A stretch of 36,915 bases of DNA from an uncultured Bacteroidota bacterium (lineage in GTDB: Bacteria > Bacteroidota > Bacteroidia > Chitinophagales > Chitinophagaceae). Numbering within the stretch: the first letter of the stretch is position 1; each line of letters starts with the position of its first letter. Below, piece by piece: positions 10,080-18,851 of this stretch. Location of the stretch: assembly GCA_903903635.1 (NCBI GenBank), contig CAIUZK010000229.1:1-36915 (forward strand), written 5' to 3'. The notes under the pieces are model-generated. The model saw nothing but the letters and a program-made list of their open reading frames with translations. It did no database searches and was not told the origin of the DNA. Both the position numbers and the translations under genes were made by a program.

Positions 10080-10559
10080 TTAATGTTTTATTTTTTTAAA
10101 AACAGAAAAATCTGGCCGTAGATGCATCATTTTTGAATATCGAAAGTCTTCATTTACTATTATAGCACGCCCTACAATTTCAGATTGATTATGGGTGGTG
10201 TCCATGCATTTTGTTTGCATCCCGCAGGAAATAAAACCTACAACCCAATCCTTCTCCTTTTTATCATGATAAATAAAAGAGGCTTTTGGTGAGAGTGAAT
10301 TATATCTCTTTTTGAGTATTGTTTCTAAAACATGATCTCCTGCGGATGAATAAATAAGTATTTGATCATTCAGTTCAAAAGACAATTTGTGTTTTGAAGT
10401 GTCAATTGGTTCATTGGTATACCCATTGTTTCTAACAAAGTGCTCTGCCAATTTGATTGCATGATGCTTACTCATTCTTCTTAACTTGAAAGGAAGAATC
10501 CGGCATGAACATGTGAAACAAACCAGTATAAGCAAGGATGCTACGGAACTTCTAATCAC
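10080..10559 (-). CDS. hypothetical lipoprotein
   Basis: A 159-residue protein not assigned to a family. It opens with a hydrophobic stretch and a lipobox-like cluster (SLLILVCFTCSC), suggesting export and possible lipidation. The mature part is charged (KHHAIKLAEHFVRNNGY) and has two cysteines around FISCGMQTKCMD. The start codon is GTG at 10559. Internal ATGs would remove the signal, so GTG is preferred. It lies in the thiamine locus between thiH and hicA, 72 bp from thiH, but nothing ties it to thiamine. It may have arrived together with hicAB. Confidence 0.6.
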   Translation of the reverse strand: MIRSSVASLLILVCFTCSCRILPFKLRRMSKHHAIKLAEHFVRNNGYTNEPIDTSKHKLSFELNDQILIYSSAGDHVLETILKKRYNSLSPKASFIYHDKKEKDWVVGFISCGMQTKCMDTTHNQSEIVGRAIIVNEDFRYSKMMHLRPDFSVFKKIKH

Positions 10560-10631
10560 AATCTCTCGTTTACTTTGTATATTGTTTGAATTCTCAATCT
10601 AAAAACGGCCCATTTTATATTTTTAGTATTT

Positions 10632-11744
10632 TTATACAGCCTTTGTAAAATTTTCCCAATCTTTCCAGACTGCTTTGTAACCTGCACCTTCAATCATCAG
10701 CTTCACTTCATTTACAGAGCGGCTGTCGTCTATTTCAAATTGCTCCAGTGATTCGGGCTCAACGGCATAACCTCCGGGATTTGTTTTAGACCCGGCGCTA
10801 ACTGTTGTAGCACCCAGTTTAATAATATGGTTTCTGAACAGCTCATTTTCGCGCGTGGATATAGACAGTTCAATCTCCTCATTAAATATACGCCATGCGC
10901 AAATAAGTTGTACTAACTCCTTATCGCTGATAACCACTTTGGGTTCTATAAGTCCTGTGGCAGGCCTGAGGCGCGGGAAGGAGATGCTGTATTTTGTTTG
11001 CCAGAAATTTCTTTCCAGGTAGTTGACATGAAGGGCGGTGAAAAAATTGTCGGCACGCCAATCTTCAAGGCCTATCAAAACACCCAGGCCAATCTTATGC
11101 ATACCGGCATTGCCCAACCTGTCAGGCGTATCAAGGCGATAATCAAAATTTGATTTTTTGCCTTTCAGGTGGTACAATTTGTAATTCTCTTTATGATAGG
11201 TTTCCTGGTATACCAGCACGGCATAAAGGCCCTCGTCGGCAAGCAGTTTGTACTCGTCCTCATCAAGCGGCTGAACTTCAATGGATATGTTGGCGAAATG
11301 GGGCCGGAGTAAACGGATCGAATTTTGCAGGTAATCTATACCTACTGTTTTATTTGCTTCGCCTGTTACTAGTAAGACATGCTCAAACCCCTGCTCTTTA
11401 AGGTACATAGCTTCCTGCATAATTTCCACAGGAGTCAATGTGCGTCTTTTTAACTTGTTGTCGAAAGAGAACCCGCAATAGTTGCAGATGTTCTGGCATT
11501 CATTGGATAAGTAGAGTGGGGCGTATAACTGAATTGTTTTTCCGAATCGCTTTTGTGTGATGCGATGGCTAAGCTGAGCCATTTGCTCCAGATAAGGAGC
11601 TGCGGCAGGGGAGATAAGCGCTTTGAAATCTTCAATATCCCGTCTGGTTTTATTTATAGCCCGCTCTACATCAGCCGCAGTTTTTGCGTAAATGGAAGAT
11701 TGAACTTCATCCCAGTTATACTTATTAAATTCGTCTTTGAACAT
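10632..11744 (-). CDS. thiH: 2-iminoacetate synthase ThiH (radical SAM)
   Basis: A 370-residue radical SAM enzyme that cleaves tyrosine to dehydroglycine (2-iminoacetate), the C2-N unit of the thiazole ring. The iron-sulfur motif CX3CX2C is at Cys83, Cys87 and Cys90 (NECQNICNYC). YAPLYLSNEC, LLVTGEANKT, FPRLRPATG and the C-terminal STRENELFRNHIIKLGAT, then SAGSKTNPGGY, are typical of ThiH. The length is normal. Use of ThiH rather than ThiO means thiazole formation here depends on tyrosine and SAM. It follows thiG after a 244-bp repeat-bearing gap. Confidence 0.95.
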   Translation of the reverse strand: MFKDEFNKYNWDEVQSSIYAKTAADVERAINKTRRDIEDFKALISPAAAPYLEQMAQLSHRITQKRFGKTIQLYAPLYLSNECQNICNYCGFSFDNKLKRRTLTPVEIMQEAMYLKEQGFEHVLLVTGEANKTVGIDYLQNSIRLLRPHFANISIEVQPLDEDEYKLLADEGLYAVLVYQETYHKENYKLYHLKGKKSNFDYRLDTPDRLGNAGMHKIGLGVLIGLEDWRADNFFTALHVNYLERNFWQTKYSISFPRLRPATGLIEPKVVISDKELVQLICAWRIFNEEIELSISTRENELFRNHIIKLGATTVSAGSKTNPGGYAVEPESLEQFEIDDSRSVNEVKLMIEGAGYKAVWKDWENFTKAV

Positions 11745-11752
11745 AAATTAAT

Positions 11753-11988
11753 ACCCTGAACCCTAAAGGGAACCATTAATTAAGCGTTATAAATGTTATC
11801 AGCCAAACCCTGAACCCTAAAGGGAACCATGCATTTAGCGTTTTCGATATTATCAACCAGCGAACAATTTTAATCATTCAATTTTTTTACCAGTTTTTAC
11901 TTATTTTAAAAATAATTTTGCTGAAGTATTTTCTTAACCCAAAAGCTTTCCCAATGCTAAATGCCGGGTTCCCTTCAGGGACAGGGTA
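11753..11988. repeat. 54-bp direct repeat plus inverted copy in the thiG-thiH gap
   Basis: Two tandem units, 11753-11806 and 11807-11860, each begin ACCCTGAACCCTAAAGGGAA and carry a TTAAGCGTTAT / TTTAGCGTTTT segment. A third, inverted copy of about 35 bp lies at 11953-11988: its reverse complement begins ACCCTGTCCCTGAAGGGAAC and continues GGCATTTAGC. The transcript between thiG and thiH could therefore fold into a long stem joining the two ends of the gap, as well as into small CCCT/AGGG hairpins. No obvious T-tract is present. Confidence 0.8.
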
Positions 11989-12759
11989 CTAATTTAAAAA
12001 ATCCGTTAGCGGGCTACTGGCTTCAGCATAAGTTTTAACTGACCCCAGCCTGGCATTATATGCCAGGCGGCCTGCTTCCACTGCCATTTTGAATGCTTTT
12101 GCTATCATTACAGGGTTGCCGGCAACAGCAATAGCTGTATTGACCAATACCGCTGAAGCGCCGATTTCCATAGCGGCTGCTGCATGGCTAGGCGCACCAA
12201 TACCTGCATCAACTATGACGGGTACATTGCTTTGCTCAATTATGATCTGCAGGAACTCTAAAGTTTTAAGTCCCATATTGCTGCCTATTGGTGCACCAAG
12301 GGGCATTACTGCGGCAACGCCGACGTCCTCCAGCCGCTTACATAATACAGGGTCGGCATGAATATAGGGCAGAACAATAAATCCATCCTTTACCAATCTT
12401 TCGGCTGCCTTCAATGTTTCAATAGGGTCGGGCATCAGGTATTTTGGGTCCGGATGAATTTCGAGTTTTAACCAATTGGTATGCAGCGCCTCCCTGGCAA
12501 GTTGAGCGGCAAAAATTGCTTCTTCGGCATTTCTTACTCCCGATGTGTTTGGAAGCAGGTTGATATGGTTGTGATGCAGGTGTGCCTGTATATCGTCATC
12601 GTCTCCACCGAGGCTTACCCGTTTTAATGCAACGGTAACCAATTCGGAGCCAGAGGCCAGCAGGGCCTCTTCCATGAGGCGATGATTCCCGAATTTACCT
12701 GTGCCGGTAAATAGTCGTGATGAAAATACTTTGTCGGCTATAATTAGTTTGTCATTCAT
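11989..12759 (-). CDS. thiG: thiazole synthase ThiG
   Basis: A 256-residue TIM barrel that assembles the thiazole phosphate from deoxyxylulose 5-phosphate, dehydroglycine and ThiS thiocarboxylate. Lys98 in WLKLEIHPD is the expected Schiff-base lysine. [46 protein letters not shown] and VLVNTAIA are family signatures, and the length is normal. The stop codon is at the edge of the repeat-bearing gap before thiH. It lies 31 bp downstream of thiE. Confidence 0.96.
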   Translation of the reverse strand: MNDKLIIADKVFSSRLFTGTGKFGNHRLMEEALLASGSELVTVALKRVSLGGDDDDIQAHLHHNHINLLPNTSGVRNAEEAIFAAQLAREALHTNWLKLEIHPDPKYLMPDPIETLKAAERLVKDGFIVLPYIHADPVLCKRLEDVGVAAVMPLGAPIGSNMGLKTLEFLQIIIEQSNVPVIVDAGIGAPSHAAAAMEIGASAVLVNTAIAVAGNPVMIAKAFKMAVEAGRLAYNARLGSVKTYAEASSPLTDFLN

Positions 12760-12790
12760 TATTTTCTTCTTTTAATATCAATTCTCTGAA

Positions 12791-13420
12791 TCAGTTCTTT
12801 ATAATATTAATTTGCTCAATAAAATTTTTTGCAGCACTGGTAATTGACGGCGCTCCAGAAATGGCTCCTGATACAGCAATGCCATGCAGTCTGGTATTGA
12901 GCAGTAACGCAACATCGTCTGTCAATATTCCTCCTATCCCTATTATTGGTGGAATTAGCAAATTCATTTCAGTAATCTCTTTGAATATTTTCTTATATCC
13001 TTCAATGCCCAAGATAGGGCTAAGGACTTTTTTTGTGGCAGTATACCTGTATGGTCCGAAACCAATATAGCTTATGGGCTTTGACGATAAATGAACCAGG
13101 TCTTCCAGTGTATTTGCGGTACATCCAATTATTCCATCCCTGTTCAACATAGCATCTATATATACCTGGGGTAAAGGATCTTCCTTGCCCACATGCACGC
13201 CGTCGGCTTCAAGGTCAAGAGCCAACTTAATATCATCATTAATAATGAAGGTGGCATTATATCTTTTGCAAACTGCCTGTACATCCTTGCCAATACTGAA
13301 ATATTCGTCGTAAGATACCCCTTTAAGCCTAAGCTGGATCCAGTCCACACCTCCCTGGCAGGCCTGCTCTGCCGCCGCCGCATTGGTAGTAATAAAATGG
13401 AGTTTGCTTATTGGTTTCAT
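12791..13420 (-). CDS. thiE: thiamine phosphate synthase ThiE
   Basis: A 209-residue barrel that joins HMP pyrophosphate to thiazole phosphate. WIQLRLKG, FIINDDIKLAL, ADGVHVGKEDPLP, IIGCTANT, SYIGFGPYRYTATKK and IIGIGGI cover the expected phosphate- and pyrophosphate-binding loops. The ATG overlaps the thiD stop codon (ATGA), so the two are translationally coupled. With the convergent TenI-like gene at 7748-8368 this gives two barrels of the superfamily in one locus. This one has the better ThiE motifs. Confidence 0.94.
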   Translation of the reverse strand: MKPISKLHFITTNAAAAEQACQGGVDWIQLRLKGVSYDEYFSIGKDVQAVCKRYNATFIINDDIKLALDLEADGVHVGKEDPLPQVYIDAMLNRDGIIGCTANTLEDLVHLSSKPISYIGFGPYRYTATKKVLSPILGIEGYKKIFKEITEMNLLIPPIIGIGGILTDDVALLLNTRLHGIAVSGAISGAPSITSAAKNFIEQINIIKN

Positions 13421-14178
13421 TGACTAACGATTTGATGATGACCCAGTAAGTTGTCGCTACTGGCAAGGAATTTATAAGTATAGCTATTGGCCATTTCAGC
13501 AGCATCGGGTAAATCCTTGCCCAAAGCCAAAAAGGCTGTTAGTGCGGCTGATAATACACAGCCACTACCATGTTTTGCTCCATTGATTAACCGATCATTG
13601 CTGAATGCATATGTATGGTCGCTTGTGTACAAAAAATCGGTTGATGTATTACTTTCACCATGTCCACCTTTTAAATAGATGTTCACGGTTTCACTAAGTG
13701 CTTCCAATTTGAATTCCAGGTCGTCGGGTCCGAGCAGGAAATCAGCTTCGGGAATATTGGGGGTGATACAAAAAAATCTGTTCATCAATTCGAGGTATTT
13801 GCCGGGTTCGGAAGTATTAAAATTAAATCCGGCACTGGCTTTAAGTATTGGGTCGAAAATAATAACAGGATCGATGAGGTTGCTGTGCAAAAAATCAAGA
13901 ACCAGGGTAAGGGTATCAAGGTTTTCTATTAGTCCTATCTTTACATACCGTACTTTAAACCGCCTTAAAAGCACTTCGACCTGGCTGATTATTCTATCCG
14001 CACTGATCCACTCAACTTTATCAAACTCCCGGTCGTTCTGCCATGTAAGCGCCGAAACCACGCCGAAACCATACACGCCATTTGCCTCGAAGGTTTTTAT
14101 ATCTGCGAGTATGCCAGCCCCGGCAGAGGGGTCGAAACCGGCGATAGAGAGGACGTATGGTCTGGTTTGTGGTGTCAT
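13417..14178 (-). CDS. thiD: HMP / HMP-phosphate kinase ThiD
   Basis: A 253-residue ribokinase-fold enzyme that phosphorylates HMP phosphate to the pyrophosphate. SIAGFDPSAGAGILADIKTF is the N-terminal substrate loop. KGGHGES and the anion-hole motif HGSGC (203-207, with the conserved Cys) close the active site. The start codon lies 4 bp after the KilA-N stop codon, so ribosomes finishing the KilA-N gene could re-initiate here. The thiD-thiE overlap is 4 bp. Confidence 0.94.
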   Translation of the reverse strand: MTPQTRPYVLSIAGFDPSAGAGILADIKTFEANGVYGFGVVSALTWQNDREFDKVEWISADRIISQVEVLLRRFKVRYVKIGLIENLDTLTLVLDFLHSNLIDPVIIFDPILKASAGFNFNTSEPGKYLELMNRFFCITPNIPEADFLLGPDDLEFKLEALSETVNIYLKGGHGESNTSTDFLYTSDHTYAFSNDRLINGAKHGSGCVLSAALTAFLALGKDLPDAAEMANSYTYKFLASSDNLLGHHQIVSQ

Positions 14179-14182
14179 CTAC

Positions 14183-15001
14183 TTATTTGAGTTTTTTCAG
14201 GTTGTTGTTTCCGAGCAATGATTTCATTTGGGTTATCGCTATTTCATTGAGTTTTTGTAGTCTTTCAGATTGTGACAGTTGTTGCCTGATCAATACTGAA
14301 TTGATACTTTCGAGATTGGTCAATACTACCAATTGCTCCAGTTCGGCATAGTCGCGAATGTTGCCATCTTTACCGGGATTTGCATCCCGCCATTGTTTGG
14401 CAGTTTTGCTAAATAATGCAACATTTAATATATCTGCCTCGCTGGCATATACTATTGCTGATTGGGCGTTTGTAATGGTTGCAGGGATCAATGTTTCCTT
14501 TATTGCATCTGTATGTATGCGATAATTGATTTTGGAAAGCGTTCGTTGCAGGTTCCACTCCAGTTTTAAGCGGTCGTTTTCATCTTCTTTGAGGCGCTGG
14601 AACTCTCTGATGAGATATAATTTGAATTCAGGACTAAGCCATGAGCCAAATTCAAAGGCTATGTCGCGATGGGCAAATGTGCCACCGCCATACCGGCCCG
14701 CCTTGGAAATAATGCCAATGGCATTTGTTGCATCTATCCATTTTTTGGGTGTAAGATGAAAACTGTTTAAGCCGGCCAGAGTTTTAAAGGTCTCGAATTC
14801 GAGACCTTTAAAATCCGGGTTATTAAGTTCTTCCCATATGCCAATAAACTCTACTGTATTGCGATTCCTCATCCAGCTATAGATCATGATGTCATCTCCA
14901 AACGGTTTTACCATATCTGTCAATGAAATATAATCGTCATTATTTTGAGTTGTAATGGCGATTTCGGTTCCCTTTACCGTGATTGTTTTATTTTTTGCCA
15001 T
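14183..15001 (-). CDS. KilA-N domain DNA-binding protein
   Basis: A 272-residue protein. Residues 5-115 form a KilA-N domain (DYISLTDMVKPF, IYSWMRNRNTVEFIGIWEEL, HLTPKKWIDATNAIGIISKA, AHRDIAFEFGSWLSPEFKLY). The rest is a helical region with FQRLKEDENDRLKLEWNLQR and QSERLQKLNEIAITQMKSLL. KilA-N domains are DNA-binding folds common in phages and large DNA viruses, and also found as free-standing genes in Bacteroidota. No thiamine role is known. The gene sits between thiC and thiD, 4 bp before thiD. A perfect 32-bp palindrome encodes residues 63-73 (DFKGLEFETFK), and the gap to thiC is filled with related hairpins. It is probably an inserted unit that kept the operon readable. Confidence 0.88.
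   Translation of the reverse strand: MAKNKTITVKGTEIAITTQNNDDYISLTDMVKPFGDDIMIYSWMRNRNTVEFIGIWEELNNPDFKGLEFETFKTLAGLNSFHLTPKKWIDATNAIGIISKAGRYGGGTFAHRDIAFEFGSWLSPEFKLYLIREFQRLKEDENDRLKLEWNLQRTLSKINYRIHTDAIKETLIPATITNAQSAIVYASEADILNVALFSKTAKQWRDANPGKDGNIRDYAELEQLVVLTNLESINSVLIRQQLSQSERLQKLNEIAITQMKSLLGNNNLKKLK
14782..14813. repeat. perfect 32-bp palindrome inside the KilA-N gene
   Basis: The two 16-nt halves are exact reverse complements, centred on CGAATTCG at 14794-14801 with arms TTTTAAAGGTCT / AGACCTTTAAAA. It lies in frame and encodes DFKGLEFETFK without obviously disturbing the KilA-N domain. It shares its centre and outer flanks with the hairpins upstream of the gene (15030-15270). Confidence 0.92.
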
Positions 15002-15029
15002 ATAAATATCATTTGTAGGCTTTCAAAAG

Positions 15030-15270
15030 TTTTAATTCCCCGAATTCGAAGGAATTAAAATTGAAGAGTATCACTTTCCCCATTCAAAGGGGGCGAATTC
15101 GACCCCTTTTGTTCTAATGGTTACGAATCCGTTACCTTTAAAATGAGTCAGTAATAGATTAGATTTTTTTGAAAGTTCTAATCTTGTAACCCGCTTGTTA
15201 TAAACCTCTCGAATTCGTGATTTATAAAAAAAGCTATTCCTTTCTAATTATGGCGAATCCGCCACAATTA
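15030..15270. repeat. array of hairpins with CGRATTCG apex between thiC and the KilA-N gene
   Basis: Five hairpins of one design plus one plain inverted repeat fill the gap from the thiC stop codon to the KilA-N start codon. H1 is 15030-15060 (arms TTTTAATTCC/GGAATTAAAA). H2 is 15086-15109 (AAAGGGG/CCCCTTT). H3 is 15115-15140 (8 of 10 pairs, apex GAATCC). H4 is 15156-15184 (AGATTAGA/TCTAATCT, no GAATTC apex). H5 is 15198-15227 (TTATAAA/TTTATAA). H6 is 15245-15270 (9 of 10 pairs, apex GAATCC). On the minus strand, H1, H3, H5 and H6 fit TTTAW, six variable bases, CGRATTCG, five or six variable bases complementary to the first set, then a TTARAAC-like end. H2 keeps the centre and arms but not the flanks. 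Confidence 0.85.
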
Positions 15271-15272
15271 AA

Positions 15273-17150
<1,878 letters not shown>

Positions 17151-17189
17151 TTATAAAGAATTAGTACCAGGAAAAAATGTTCATTATTA

Positions 17190-17393
17190 TCAGCCGCCCT
17201 GAGTGGCCTTAATTATAGTAACCTTATCATTTTCGTTTAATGAACAATGTTCCCATTCAGATCGGTGGATAACATTATTGTTAATAGCTATGGCGACACC
17301 TTTTTGGGATGTGAAATTCAGCAAAGCAAACACCTCTGGTAAAGTGGATGCCACTTTTATTTCGTGCGGTTGGTTGTTGATAAAAATGTTCAT
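17190..17393 (-). CDS. thiS: sulfur carrier protein ThiS
   Basis: A 67-residue ubiquitin-like protein (MNIFINNQPHEIKVASTLPE ... NDKVTIIKATQGG) ending in the required Gly-Gly, which ThiF adenylates and converts to the thiocarboxylate that feeds ThiG. It is the first gene after the TPP riboswitch, with about 70 nt between the aptamer and the ATG. It is followed by thiC at 60 bp. Confidence 0.94.
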   Translation of the reverse strand: MNIFINNQPHEIKVASTLPEVFALLNFTSQKGVAIAINNNVIHRSEWEHCSLNENDKVTIIKATQGG

Positions 17394-17460
17394 GCAACAA
17401 AAATTGTACCTGTAAACAATAATGCTAACAATAAACTTTAAGGGGGGAAGATATTATCTA

Positions 17461-17545
17461 TCTGCTTTTTCCTTACGCAGGCATTATCCTGATCAGGTCC
17501 AAAGGGTATGATCTCAGCCAGAATTACCGGCACCCCCAAAGTCAG
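17461..17545 (-). promoter_or_regulatory. TPP riboswitch (THI element)
   Basis: Read on the minus strand, the sequence runs GGGGGTGCCGG, then CTGAGATCATACCC, then GGACCTGATCAGGATAATGC, then CCTGCGTAAGGAA. These are the conserved THI-box parts that form the pyrimidine- and pyrophosphate-sensing helices. CTTT and AAAG at the ends can close P1. It sits directly ahead of thiS and should switch the operon off when TPP is abundant. No strong terminator with a T-tract follows before thiS, so control of translation initiation is the more likely mechanism. Confidence 0.95.
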
Positions 17546-17547
17546 AA

Positions 17548-17555
17548 CAAAGATA
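17548..17555 (-). promoter_or_regulatory. putative -7 box of the thiamine operon
   Basis: TATCTTTG on the minus strand fits TAnnTTTG and lies just before the riboswitch, so transcription would begin almost at the first base of the aptamer. No TTTG at the usual -33 spacing was found. Confidence 0.6.
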
Positions 17556-17702
17556 AAGGTTATTATCTGATAAACTGGTGGTGAATTTTACCGGACAAAA
17601 TTGTAATAACTGTGATATAATTAATCTGAATAGGGCCATCAGTGAGGCAGTTGAATATGTTTGTTAATTTTGGCTCATTAGAAAAAATACAAACTGATAT
17701 AT

Positions 17703-17990
17703 AGGAACGAAGAAAATAACTCCCACCATCTTACTCGTTCTATTACCTCGTTCATAATCATTTTTATTTGTCTCGGTGCGTTCCATTTTTATTTCGTTCC
17801 AAAAGTCTTTATTCCGAAAGCTTTCGGGACGCAGATAGAGCTGCGCTCGTGCCCTTGCGGGCATGCCTCATAAAACATGCCTTCGCTAAAGCTATGGCAG
17901 TTAATAACATGCCTTCGCTAAAGCTATAGCAGTTAATAAAAGAAATACTACTTCGCAATATGGTGGAACTTTTTTCGTCAACGTTCCTTA
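17703..17990 (+). repeat. TIR element, copy 3 (long form)
   Basis: A complete copy of 288 bp. The left end AGGAACGAAGAAAATAACTC and the right end (GCAATATGGTGGAACTTTTT, then TCGTCAACGTTCCTTA) are imperfect inverted repeats of each other. The interior carries one arm of the AAAGTCTTTAT / CCGAAAGCTTTCGG motif seen as a full palindrome in copy 4. It also carries a 32-bp tandem duplication at 17874-17905 and 17906-17937 (AACATGCCTTCGCTAAAGCT...), which differs at one base. It starts about 150 bp beyond the thiamine operon promoter. Confidence 0.88.
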
Positions 17991-18010
17991 ATTGAAGAAC
18001 AGGTATTTTG

Positions 18011-18433
18011 TTATTGTAGCTTGATTTGAAAGAGATCTTTTATTTTATCCTTTGATAAAGGTTTTTCTATGTAGCCTGAAACAAGCGGGTTTTCTGCTGC
18101 TTTCATTTTATCGTAGATGTCAACGGAAGAAGATAGCATGTACGTTTTGAGATTTGATCTGAGATGTTCCGGGAGATCAGATATTTTATCAAGTACATCC
18201 CAGCCCGACATTGAAGGCATATTAATATCAAGAAGGAGCACAGTTTCCTGGTTTAAAGCAGACTTCAAATGATTTGTAAGATGATCTAAGCCCATTACCG
18301 GGTTTGTGAAAGTATAGGTTTTAGACCCTGGAATACATAATTCTATAATTCTCTTACAGATCATGTTGTTGATCATGTCGTCATCGATAACTATAAAATC
18401 CCTGTTTTGTTCCAGATCCTGATTTGTTACCAT
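18011..18433 (-). CDS. stand-alone response-regulator receiver protein
   Basis: A 140-residue CheY-like receiver with no output domain. The acidic pocket is IDDD (residues 17-19), the phospho-acceptor is Asp69 in LLLDINMPSMSGWDVL, the switch Ser is in MLSSS (about 101), and Lys124 is in YIEKPLS. All key residues are present, so it should be phosphorylated by a histidine kinase encoded elsewhere. No kinase is in this window. The gene lies between two copies of the TIR element. A TAATTTTG box at 18499-18506 (minus) is a possible promoter. Confidence 0.9.
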   Translation of the reverse strand: MVTNQDLEQNRDFIVIDDDMINNMICKRIIELCIPGSKTYTFTNPVMGLDHLTNHLKSALNQETVLLLDINMPSMSGWDVLDKISDLPEHLRSNLKTYMLSSSVDIYDKMKAAENPLVSGYIEKPLSKDKIKDLFQIKLQ

Positions 18434-18588
18434 TGCATTGGGTATTAGTGTCAGAATAATTGCGACTTAGCCATTTGATGAAAAATGTTAATTAGATGCA
18501 AAATTAGAAAGTTTCCAGATGTTTTTATCACCAGATACTTATGTTTTCCGGTAAATTATAATTGTGATAAAGATATGGTAATTTAATT

Positions 18589-18750
18589 AAGGAACGAAGA
18601 AAATAACTCCCACCATCTTACTCGTTCTATCCCATTTTTATTTCGTTGCAAAAGTCTTTATCCCGAAAGCTTTCGGGATAAAGACTTTACGCCTCATAAA
18701 AAAGAAATATGACTTCGCAATATGGTGTACTTTATTTAATCAACGTCACT
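18589..18750 (+). repeat. TIR element, copy 4, with a perfect 38-bp palindrome
   Basis: A copy of about 160 bp. The left end AAGGAACGAAGAAAATAACT is intact. The right end has decayed (ATCAACGTCACT instead of ATCAACGTTCCT). Inside, 18651-18688 is a perfect palindrome built from AAAGTCTTTATCCCGAAAG and its exact reverse complement. The element lies upstream of the receiver gene and has the same orientation as the other three copies. Confidence 0.85.
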
Positions 18751-18851
18751 AAAAGAGATTGAGAAGAAAGTGATAATTCACCCTGTAAGAATACTGTTAT
18801 GAATTAAAGCATGCCGATTAACTAAACACTAAATGAAATAAAGAATAAGGA

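Noticed and set aside
15030-15270. Hairpin array as a CRISPR array
   Set aside because: Only the apex and short flanks are conserved, spacing is irregular, unit-to-unit sequence differs and there are no cas genes.
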